Virus record (IMG/VR): IMGVR_UViG_3300042691_019888
Coordinates: 1-24,412 of that record
DNA from: a virus
Strand: one strand, 5' to 3'
Length of the DNA stretch: 24,412 nucleotides
The notes below the pieces were generated by a model that was not told the origin of the DNA, made no database searches, and saw nothing but the letters and a program-made list of their open reading frames with translations. The position numbers were made by a program, and so were the translations under genes. The first letter of the stretch is position 1, and every line of letters begins with the position of its first letter. This document shows, in pieces, positions 5,075 to 13,600 of the stretch.

Positions 5075-8000
5075 GTGGGCAACGGCTACCTCGGCAAAAT
5101 CTCCGCGATCGTCTCGGCCAACACCGGCGACTTCAAGCCGAAGTTGGATGCGGCGGCGAAGGACGTAACGTCTTTCGCGAAGTCGATGCAATCGACCCTG
5201 GCGTCTGCCTCGTCAGCATCGTCTGCCTCACTCAGGGCCATCTACACCGAAGCGCAGAAGTTCGACCGCGCCCTGGCGGCGGCGACGAGCCGCAAGTTGT
5301 CCTTCAAGGGATTCGACGCGGCCGACCTCGGCGCTGCCGCCGACAGGATGCGGCAACTCTATTCCGCAACCAATCAAGTCTCAAAACCGCTCGCCGACGC
5401 CGCCAAGACTTTTGGCAAACTCTCCTACGAAGTCCAGGGCGAGTTCCTTCCGGCGCTGATTTCGGCCCAGAAGGCGACAGAGGCGCTGGCATCCACGATC
5501 AGCCGCACCGGGCAAGTCGGCGAGGAGCGATTTGGTCGGGTGCAACAGAAGGTTGCAGCGGTCATAGCGTCGATGTCTCGGATCAGGGAAGCGGACGCCC
5601 TCGCCGGCGGCCTCGCCACCGGGCGGGAACTCGCCTTTCAGCAACCCGGCTTGGTTGCCGAGATGCAGCGGTCGCGAGCGCTCCAGGCAAAAGCGCTGGC
5701 ACTTAGCCCCGAAGTCCTCGCAGGATCGCAGATCACGGGTCTTGTGGGTCAGCAAAAGGCCGCCGCAGCCGAGACAGTTCGCCTGCATTCCGCACTTGAG
5801 AAAGTGAGGAACTCAAGAAACGGCGACGCAGTGGCCGCAGAGGCCGCGCTTAACAAACAACTTGCACTCTACTCGCAGATCAACGCTCAGATTGAGCAAC
5901 AGATTGCAAACATTGAGCAGGCCGCCGCCGCTCGGGCGAGAGACGCCGAGATCGAGCAGAACACCGGCGCATCGTCGAGGCGAATGACGCCAGTCGCAGA
6001 CCTCCTGCGGATGAGGGCAGAGGACGCGCGCAAGGCGAGGGACGCCGAAATCGAGAAGAACATCGGCGCATCGTCGAGGCGAATGACGCCAGTCGCAGAC
6101 CTCCTACGGATGAGGGCAGAGGACGAGCGCAAGGCGAGGGATGCCGAGATCGAGAAGAACATCGGCGCATCGTCGAGGCGAATGACGCCAGTCGCAGACC
6201 TCCTGCGGATCAGGGCCGAGGACGAGGAGAGGCGTGCCCTCCAGGGGAATCCGACGGGAGTGTTCGGCCCCCAACTCACTGAAGACATGAAGAGGGCCAG
6301 GGCCGAGGCAAAGGCGCTGGACGAGACGATGTCGTCGCTGCGAGCCAAGTCAAACTTCATCATCTCTGGAGACGTTCAGAACGTAAAGCAGGCAGAGGCA
6401 GAGGTTTCAAGGCTGATTGATCTAGTCGTGCAACTAAAGACGGAGCAGAGAAAGCAGGCTGCTCCACTCATTGATAACGCTGTTGCCTCCCTTGCGACCG
6501 GCGATGTCGGAAAGATGCAGGCGAGCATTGCGAAACTTCGCGGCGGGCTCGTTGGAATGGGCGTGAGAGGGACCGGCGATATAGGCCGCGGCGGGTTCGA
6601 CAAGTTTACGCTGGCCGCGCAACAGGCAGCGTTCGCTGTCGACGACTTCTTCTCAGTCACAGGAGATATGTCGCAGCGGATCAGGGCGGTCGGAAACAAC
6701 ATCACGCAGTTGGGCTTCGTTCTAGGCAATACAACCGGCCTCGTTCTAGCGCTCGCCGCCTCGCTTGGCGCGCAAGGCGTCGCGGCCTACCTGAAATATG
6801 CAAACGGCGGCCGGACGGCCGAGATGTCTGCCAAGTCTTTGAACGAGGCTCTCGCGAAGCAGAAGTCACTTGTCGACGAGTTGCGACAAGCCTTTGGCTC
6901 GCTCGCTTCGTCAATTGGCGAAAGCGTATTCTCTGGCGCGAAGGCAGGACTGTTCGAGTTCGCGGAGCAACTCAAGGCCGTTCGCAAGGAAGCCGAGAAG
7001 GCGAGAAATGAGTCAGCCTCCGCAACGGACCCGAGGATGCTTGGAATCGCGGATCGCGAAAAATCGATCAGCGAGCGGGTGGAGGGTGAGGCAAATCCCG
7101 GAAGGGCCGCTGGCCTTCGCGAGGGGCTTCGCGATCTTGATGCCGCGAAGATTCGCGTTCGGCGGCAAGTCGACGGAATGCAAACCCCGAGCAAGGACGA
7201 ACTCCTAAATCTGCTCGGGCGTTCCGTCTCGGCCTTTGATGAACAGGTTGCACTGGAGGCCGGATCGCCATTCCGCAACAGGAGGGTGGTAACTCAGAGA
7301 ACACTCCTAAACGACGCCATTCGAGAGTCGGCAAACGCGGCCGGCGGAAACTCTTTTGACGCCGTTCTTCAGCGACGCGAAACAGTGTCGTCTCAACTGA
7401 AGTCGATGTCGCTTGTGTCGCCTCGCGGCGACTATGGCTTGTCCACAAGATTTGATGTCTCGGGCCAACTCGAAGGGTTTAGGCAGCAAATCGAACTCTT
7501 GGACCGCGCGCTTGCCACCTTAAACGACGAGTCGTTTTTCAGGATTGCAGAAAGTGCAAAGAAAGCAAGTGACAAGTTAGATCAAAGTCAAGAGTCGCTG
7601 AACTCGCTTGCCGAAGGTGGTTTTGCCGGCGCTCGCGAGTTGCAGAACGAACTAAACGCGATCGGCGCGCGGCTGCGATCCGCGAGAGAGCAGTTGATTG
7701 ACGCCACGAAGATCGAGGACGCCGGAAAACGCAAGGCCGCACAAGACGAAGCCGAGCGGGCCGTTGCCGCCATCGGAAAGGAGATCGAGGAGCGGTCGAA
7801 GTCGGCGGCGGCACTCGCTTCGGCGTCAAGAAGCATCGACGCTTTCGCCGGCGCTTTGGAGAGAGCAGGCGGAAAACTGATCTCCGACGTCATTGGCGAG
7901 GTAAACGCCGATGCCGCCAAGGCTAGGCGAGACGCGAACGCGGCAGAGGCTGCGGCCGGGGCTGGCGGCGGCCCAGTGGCTCGTGCCGAAGCAGACGCGA

Positions 8001-8770
8001 TGCAGCGCCGGCGAGATCGGGTGCAGGAGAACGAGAGGATTGCTCAAGGCAGGGGCGAGGAACTCGCGAGGCAGCGAGAAGCGATCAAGGCCCGGTTCGA
8101 GGCCGACGCGAGAGGCGGCAGGCTGGACAAAGAATCACAAGACCTAATCAGGAGAAGAGACGAGGCTCAGTCGCAGATTGACAAGGCGAAGGCCGAGGGA
8201 GTGTCGCCGCCGGCGGACGCTGAACGAAGGGCGGCTGACGCACAGCGGGGACTCGACCGCATTTTTGACAAGTCGCCTGCCGCGGAGGCCGCTCGCAAGC
8301 AGGCCGATGAGTTTGATCGAGAGGTGACGGCGAAGAGACAGCGGGAGGAGTTGATAGCAAGGGGCCGCGAACTTGCGGTGACTCCGGCTCAAAAGGCCGG
8401 AGCCGAACTTGCCGGCAACCTCAGAGCACTCGGCGAGGCGTTTAAGGACAGCCCTGCCGCTGACAGGGGGATGTTCGAGGCCCGCACAAGACAACTTACC
8501 GACGATGCCATGCGGCAAACGGCTCCCGCTATTGCTCAACTTGCCGGGTCGGTGAAGGCATCAGTGGCGATGGGTCCGTCCCGAGCCGCCCTCCAGGCAT
8601 CCGATGCGACGACGTCTCAAGGGGCCGCCGAACTCAACCGACTAATCCGCGGCGACGACTCGGCGAAGAGTCAAGACCTCGCTGAACTACAGAGGCAGTC
8701 GAGCCTTCTTCAGCAACTCATTCAAGCGGTCAACGCAAACGGCGGCTCGCCGCCGGTCCTAAACCTGTAA
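5075..8770 (+). CDS. Tail tape measure protein (1231 aa)
   Basis: Sets tail length and is threaded through the tube, probably released with DNA at infection. GTG at 5075, one base after the chaperone stop, is preceded by CAGGGGC. The product is overwhelmingly helical, Ala/Glu/Lys/Arg-rich with long coiled-coil stretches, as tape measures are. It starts G-K-I-S-A-I-V-S-A-N-T-G-D-F, a common tape-measure opening followed by K-P-K-L-D. Residues 288-386 are three near-identical 33-residue repeats. One strongly hydrophobic segment lies at about 546-566 (L-G-F-V-L-G, then L-V-L-A-L-A-A-S-L), the expected membrane-interacting part. The C-terminal third is rich in charged helices with A-x-R-D/E and A-E-A runs. 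It ends L-L-Q-Q-L-I-Q-A-V-N-A-N-G. No lysozyme or peptidase motif is evident. The position right after the chaperone is diagnostic. Confidence 0.93.
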   Translation: MGNGYLGKISAIVSANTGDFKPKLDAAAKDVTSFAKSMQSTLASASSASSASLRAIYTEAQKFDRALAAATSRKLSFKGFDAADLGAAADRMRQLYSATNQVSKPLADAAKTFGKLSYEVQGEFLPALISAQKATEALASTISRTGQVGEERFGRVQQKVAAVIASMSRIREADALAGGLATGRELAFQQPGLVAEMQRSRALQAKALALSPEVLAGSQITGLVGQQKAAAAETVRLHSALEKVRNSRNGDAVAAEAALNKQLALYSQINAQIEQQIANIEQAAAARARDAEIEQNTGASSRRMTPVADLLRMRAEDARKARDAEIEKNIGASSRRMTPVADLLRMRAEDERKARDAEIEKNIGASSRRMTPVADLLRIRAEDEERRALQGNPTGVFGPQLTEDMKRARAEAKALDETMSSLRAKSNFIISGDVQNVKQAEAEVSRLIDLVVQLKTEQRKQAAPLIDNAVASLATGDVGKMQASIAKLRGGLVGMGVRGTGDIGRGGFDKFTLAAQQAAFAVDDFFSVTGDMSQRIRAVGNNITQLGFVLGNTTGLVLALAASLGAQGVAAYLKYANGGRTAEMSAKSLNEALAKQKSLVDELRQAFGSLASSIGESVFSGAKAGLFEFAEQLKAVRKEAEKARNESASATDPRMLGIADREKSISERVEGEANPGRAAGLREGLRDLDAAKIRVRRQVDGMQTPSKDELLNLLGRSVSAFDEQVALEAGSPFRNRRVVTQRTLLNDAIRESANAAGGNSFDAVLQRRETVSSQLKSMSLVSPRGDYGLSTRFDVSGQLEGFRQQIELLDRALATLNDESFFRIAESAKKASDKLDQSQESLNSLAEGGFAGARELQNELNAIGARLRSAREQLIDATKIEDAGKRKAAQDEAERAVAAIGKEIEERSKSAAALASASRSIDAFAGALERAGGKLISDVIGEVNADAAKARRDANAAEAAAGAGGGPVARAEADAMQRRRDRVQENERIAQGRGEELARQREAIKARFEADARGGRLDKESQDLIRRRDEAQSQIDKAKAEGVSPPADAERRAADAQRGLDRIFDKSPAAEAARKQADEFDREVTAKRQREELIARGRELAVTPAQKAGAELAGNLRALGEAFKDSPAADRGMFEARTRQLTDDAMRQTAPAIAQLAGSVKASVAMGPSRAALQASDATTSQGAAELNRLIRGDDSAKSQDLAELQRQSSLLQQLIQAVNANGGSPPVLNL
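5936..6232 (+). repeat. Three tandem 99-bp repeats inside the tape measure gene
   Basis: In-frame direct repeats at 5936-6034, 6035-6133 and 6134-6232. Each encodes 33 residues beginning A-R-D-A-E-I-E, with a shared core G-A-S-S-R-R-M-T-P-V-A-D-L-L-R and R-A-E-D. By my count units 1 and 2 differ at only six bases. Unit 3 is close to unit 2 until its last ~9 bases, where it diverges. A block of about 40 bases in the middle is identical in all three. The high DNA identity points to recent duplication by recombination or slippage. Each unit would lengthen the tail by roughly 5 nm under the ~0.15 nm/residue rule. Confidence 0.92.
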
Positions 8771-8783
8771 AGGAGCATCGTCA

Positions 8784-9152
8784 GTGGCAGACATCATTTA
8801 CGGCGTCAACGTCAACGTGTCGAAGGACTTGCTATTGCACTCCGCATCGGCGAGCGGCATCACGGCCGACATGAGCGTCGCGGGCCTGCGAAGCAACACA
8901 TACGTCTTGTCATCCACGCCGACGAGCATCAGCACCGCCGCAATGACTGCCGTGGGCCTGTCCTTCATGCGAAACCTGTCGTCTAGCGACTCTGCGACGT
9001 GCTCGATCGGGGTTGTTTCGGGCGGGTCGATGGTTCCGTTTGCAACTCTTCGCCCCGGAGAGGCAGCGATGCTCAGGCTCGCGGCAGGCGCTTCGTATCA
9101 GGCGACAGGCAGCCAAGACTGCCGCATGCGCGTCGACATCATTGAAGGGTGA
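8784..9152 (+). CDS. Small beta-rich virion-type protein (122 aa), tail-tip region
   Basis: GTG start at 8784 with a strong AAAGGAG ribosome-binding site just upstream (around 8769-8775). The product begins A-D-I-I-Y-G-V-N-V-N-V-S-K-D and is Ser/Ala/Thr-rich. It has M-S-V-A-G-L-R-S, T-S-I-S-T-A-A-M, then R-N-L-S-S-S-D-S, then R-P-G-E-A-A-M-L-R-L-A-A-G-A-S-Y and a final strand C-R-M-R-V-D-I-I. This predicts a small beta sandwich with a conserved-looking P-G-E loop. The general plan resembles the proteins encoded at 1540 and 20934. It directly follows the tape measure and precedes the main tip protein, so a minor tail or tip component is plausible. No named family is recognised. Confidence 0.6.
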   Translation: MADIIYGVNVNVSKDLLLHSASASGITADMSVAGLRSNTYVLSSTPTSISTAAMTAVGLSFMRNLSSSDSATCSIGVVSGGSMVPFATLRPGEAAMLRLAAGASYQATGSQDCRMRVDIIEG

Positions 9153-9157
9153 CCCCA

Positions 9158-10279
9158 ATGCCACTTGTTTCTGAACTTGTTACCGGGTCGAGCACTTCGA
9201 GAACCTTTGACGAAGGCGGGATGGCGGACTCGAACACCAGAGTGTTTCGCGTTCTTTTGACAGAGCCGTCCGAGGGCTTCGACATTCAAGAGGTGTGCGG
9301 CGTCTCTATCGGAGACGCTCACCCCAGCAACCCTCCGTCCAGATGCTACGCATACGAGTCCAGGGCCGAAGGCGACAGCCGCCTGTCGGTTCTCTGCACG
9401 TTTAACTACAGGGCCATCCCATCGGCAGCCGCGTCTGGCGACGCAGGCGGTGTTGTGGCTGGCGGCGGAAGCGACCCTCTCTCCATATCCCCAAACATTC
9501 GACCCGCGAACTGGACGACGAGCGTCGCAACGTATGAGGTGCCTGTTTCTTCATGGAAGAAGGTCACCAAGGCCGCCAAGGGGTGGGTGGCTGGCGCTAG
9601 GTCGCCGGCCGTAAATCCAGCGAAGGATTTGTACGACGGCATTTCTCGCCTTTGTCCACTCGTCACGATAAGCGTCGAACAGTTTTACACATACCCAGCC
9701 CTGCGGTTCGAAAACGCCGCCGGCTGCATCAACAGCAAAGACCTTATCGTCGGCGGCGTGAAGATGCCCCCTGGGACCGTTCTGCTCAGAAGCATCAGTT
9801 CTCAGCCAGACGTCGTTCCATGGGGTCGCGACATCTACCGCGGATGGAAAGTATCTTTTGAGTTCCTGTATAAGCACAATCCAGTAGACATTTGGACAGG
9901 CACCGCATCGGAGTCAGTGAACATCGGCTGGGACGTCGCCATCCCGCAGTCTGGCTTCAACTGCAAGGCGTTCAACCCCGCCGCCGCCGGTGCCACGCAA
10001 GACCCGTGGGGGCAGCCGCTCAAGCACACGAACTACAAGGTCGCCGACCCGCTGGCGCTCTTCGAGAAAGTCAGCCCAGGCGACAAAGTGAGGGCGATGG
10101 TCAAAGTGTTCTCGTACACCGACGGCGGCGCGTCTCAGACACCGTCAGCCCAGCCGATCGCACTCAATGACGACGGCACGCCGCGGAAAGACACTGCGGA
10201 CCCGCCCGTTCTCGTGTACCGCTATCGCGTGTACGAAGAGTACGACTTCACGACACTCGACATAAGGCTGAATCAATGA
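9158..10279 (+). CDS. Tail-tip / baseplate structural protein (373 aa), unclassified
   Basis: Large beta-rich protein following the tape measure, where the distal tail or hub protein usually lies. I prefer ATG 9158 because GAAGGG (9144-9149) sits at good spacing. A GTG at 9149 overlapping the previous stop is an alternative that adds three residues. Features: P-L-V-S-E-L-V-T-G-S-S-T at the N-terminus, a region with W-K-K-V-T-K-A-A-K-G-W around residues 130-140, Y-R-G-W-K-V-S-F-E-F-L-Y-K-H-N in the middle, and a C-terminal beta stretch ending Y-R-V-Y-E-E-Y-D-F-T-T-L-D-I-R-L. The strand K-V-S-F-E-F fits a Dit- or hub-like beta fold, but I see no decisive motif. The next gene overlaps at ATGA (10276-10279). 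Confidence 0.6.
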   Translation: MPLVSELVTGSSTSRTFDEGGMADSNTRVFRVLLTEPSEGFDIQEVCGVSIGDAHPSNPPSRCYAYESRAEGDSRLSVLCTFNYRAIPSAAASGDAGGVVAGGGSDPLSISPNIRPANWTTSVATYEVPVSSWKKVTKAAKGWVAGARSPAVNPAKDLYDGISRLCPLVTISVEQFYTYPALRFENAAGCINSKDLIVGGVKMPPGTVLLRSISSQPDVVPWGRDIYRGWKVSFEFLYKHNPVDIWTGTASESVNIGWDVAIPQSGFNCKAFNPAAAGATQDPWGQPLKHTNYKVADPLALFEKVSPGDKVRAMVKVFSYTDGGASQTPSAQPIALNDDGTPRKDTADPPVLVYRYRVYEEYDFTTLDIRLNQ

Positions 10280-10635
10280 GGACGCCGCAGGGAGCGTTTC
10301 TAGTCGGACAAGGGCTCCGCGAAAAACTTCGCGGCATGGTGGCCGCCTACGATGACAGGCCGATCGGCGGCGGGGCGATGACGATCCCCGTTCGGCACGA
10401 GCGACTGAACCAGCCATCCAACTCAGCGTCCGTCATTGAAGCCTATTTCACTGGCGCGTGGATAAAAGGCGCGACAAAGCAAATCACGTTTCTTGGGAAT
10501 ACTGCGACTACGGCGACGGCCGTAAACCTCATCCGAACAATCCCGCTGGCCGTCGGTCAGACCGCTCGCTCATGCACCGTTGCGGCGAGGTCCGTAAGTT
10601 CGCCGGACTATGTCTTGCTAAACTCAGAGTGCTAG
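10276..10635 (+). CDS. Hypothetical tail-tip protein (119 aa)
   Basis: ATG 10276 overlaps the upstream stop (ATGA), and the stop codon is three bases before the giant fibre gene, so it is part of the same translational chain. The product starts R-T-P-Q-G-A-F-L-V-G-Q-G. It contains A-M-T-I-P-V-R-H-E-R-L-N-Q-P-S, a beta-rich middle A-Y-F-T-G-A-W-I-K-G-A, then K-Q-I-T-F-L-G-N-T-A-T-T-A-T-A. It ends V-L-L-N-S-E-C. No signal peptide, transmembrane segment or enzyme motif is visible. I do not recognise the family. Its position suggests a connector between the tip protein upstream and the 1972-aa protein downstream. Confidence 0.55.
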   Translation: MRTPQGAFLVGQGLREKLRGMVAAYDDRPIGGGAMTIPVRHERLNQPSNSASVIEAYFTGAWIKGATKQITFLGNTATTATAVNLIRTIPLAVGQTARSCTVAARSVSSPDYVLLNSEC

Positions 10636-10638
10636 CAG

Positions 10639-13600
10639 ATGTCATTCTGGGCCTTTTGCTGCAAGTTTCCGCAGGTCTATCGACCTTGGTTTAATGCGGA
10701 GCAGTACCCAAACGAGGAAGCAAGTTCCGCCGGCGGATATGGGTTCCCTCAGATCGAAGGCTGCGGAAGCCACGCGGTCGACAATCAAGGGAACTGGAAG
10801 TGCCTGTCGGACTTTGCAGGAGTTCAGACCGACGGAACGCTATGGTGCTGGATTAGGCACATCGCCGTCTTGCGTAACTTCCGAGAGACGGGAGAAGTGA
10901 AAGACGTGTATTCGCCCTTTCCCAAGCAGCGAGACAGGCCGTGGAAGATAAGCGACGACACGGACTGGGAGTGGGTGACATCAGACTCCACGAGGGGGTT
11001 CGCGATAAAGACCGACGGCACGCTGTGGGCCTTCGGCATAAATAATATGGGAAGCCTTGGGATTGGGCTGCACAAGACGTCGTACCAGTCGAGCAACGTG
11101 TACGGCGGGTATAGGGCAAAACTCTCCTGCGGAATCAAGGCTGTTCACCCCAACCCTGCGACGACGTCCACCCAGAAGCCTACCGTATCCATCTCGTCGA
11201 CCGTGGTGGAAGACCTTGCGGGCGTTCAGCCGCCAACGCTAAACGCAAAGTGGACCGCCAGAGCCGTGAGCGTGGCGCTTACCTCGGGCGGGAGCGGCTA
11301 TACGTCCGCTCCATCAGTGAGAATGATCGGTAGCGGCGCTGACCAGGGGCTATCGCTCAACGCCTCGTCGGTCGTAATGACGAACTCCTACATCCAGGGC
11401 ATCAACGTCGACTCGGCCGGGACCGGATACACATACGCCTCACTGACAATACCAGTGATTTCGGCGTCGGCATACGCGACGGTCGAGGACGGGGAAATCG
11501 TTGGATGGACAATATCAAACCAGGGAGCCTCGTTCGGACTCTTCACCGAAGAGCAGATGAAGGTCATCGTCTTAGGGGACGGAGAAGGCGCGTCCGTCTC
11601 TTTGACGATCGGCAAGCGAAGCGTTTCATCCATTCAGTTTCCAGAGACGAAGATGTGGACTGAGTTGCCCACAATAGAGTTCTCCGGCGGCGGCGGCTCC
11701 GGCGCTTCGGCGACCGTGGGCAGTCTCCTCGGAACAGTCGACAGCGTCGAGGTTTTGTCTCCAGGCAGTGGATACACGCAGCGACAGCAGGTCTTCAGTT
11801 TCGATGGCGGCGTGCTCAAGGCGATGTTTACGGCCGACGGGCAAACCGTCGAGGGGGGGACGGTCGAACTCCTGCCGGGGAAGGTCGTGTCCATCGAGGC
11901 AGTGGACGCAACTGTTCCTCTGTCAAAATATTCCACTGGCAGAGTGTTCCCTTTCAGTTGTTACGCTACGCCTCACTACGGACTCCATCCAGAGAGGCAG
12001 TTGCTGGCGGCGACACTAAAGTCGCCAACCGCAGACGATGTTTCGCTGTCCATTGAGCAGACCAATAGTGGCAACCTGTTGTTGTCAAATGATGAAACAA
12101 TGGACGGATACGCATATCCGCCGTTTTTGGTGGAGTCATTTGGCTGCGTTCCAAACACTGACGACTACGCGATAACATCAATCAGGTCATCCCAACCCAC
12201 GCCGTGCGAACCGTATGGCGATATACGGCTTTGGAGCGCGCCGTCCATCAACTATCAGTGGCCTGTCTCTGACTCGATTGAGACGCTGGAGATCAGCGGG
12301 GAAGGAGGCAGCACCTCCGAGTACACAAACATTGACGGTCACCTTCTGCTCACGAGCCAGACATGGGGCGACCTGGGAACTTTCGCCGACAGCAGTCAGT
12401 TTCCTGCTTACGAAGACCTCGGCGAAGAAACGCTACCGCTCTACACGGGCGAGTTGTGGAGAAGAACAACAAACATAACCAACATACCGACGTTGTCTTT
12501 TGAACTAAACGAGTTTTGGAGGACGCCAACAATCAGCGAGGTTGTGACCATTCACTTTCAACCTCCAACGCACGGGGGGCAGCCGCCGTCGGCTCACGCC
12601 GACCCGGTCGGCGAGGATGACCTGATCGGCTACGGAACGCAGCCGGTCCTTGATTCTGATGGAAACGGCCTGTATCAGACTGAGCCACTGTTGCTTTGCA
12701 CGTCGCAGATGTTTGACAAACCTGTTCAAGTCGGGTCAGACACATGGATGTCCGCTTCCATAAAGGGTGACCTGTCGCTTGGTGTCAATTCTGAAGGTAA
12801 ACTATACTGGTGGGGCTCGCCGGCTGCCAACGGAAGCAACCTCCCGTGCGTTTCGCCGTCGCCGATTGGCAGGGGCGCGACGCTGCAAGTGAACTCCGAG
12901 GGAGACGAGGTTCCGAACCAAGGGCTTTACGGCGGGCTTAATTACTACTACACAGATGAAGCGGGGTTAAGTCGTGGCCGCATAAGTTTCTCAATTCCAG
13001 ACCATGGAATTTACAATAACCCAGAGCACATTGCGTGGCCGATTGTTGACTACGATTCAAATGCCGCGTGGATCGGCTCTGTCCCGAAAAGCGAGGGTGG
13101 GGGGCATTACACGACATACTTCCCTCCCGACCCTGACGGAATGCACAAGCGCGGATGGGCGGCCGGAGGACTTGGATACATTGACACCCCGACCGTCTGG
13201 TCAGCGCAGATTGGCGGGAGCGTCGTAACCTTTACGCCGCGGCTTTTTGGGCCAGACGAATTCACCGAGGTTCGCGAGGACTGCGCCAGAGGCTCGAACG
13301 GGGCATGGTACGCCGCCCCTGGCGCGACGAGGATGTCTACCCCAGGCGTTCCGCACATCGTCGCGCCGGGACAGTTGTGGAACTACACGACAACGGCTGT
13401 CACGAAATACTATGAGTCGCCGCAAGATCAGCCTGCCACGACTACCGTCCGCGAATCCGCCGGAAAGGCGTACCGGGCAGCGCTGTACATTACAGCCGGA
13501 GGTTCCGGCTACACAGAAGCCAACGTCAGCGTGACTTCAACCCCCTTGCCTTCGCCATCGTCATCGCAAACGTATACGGTCACTGCGACTACGACGTGTC

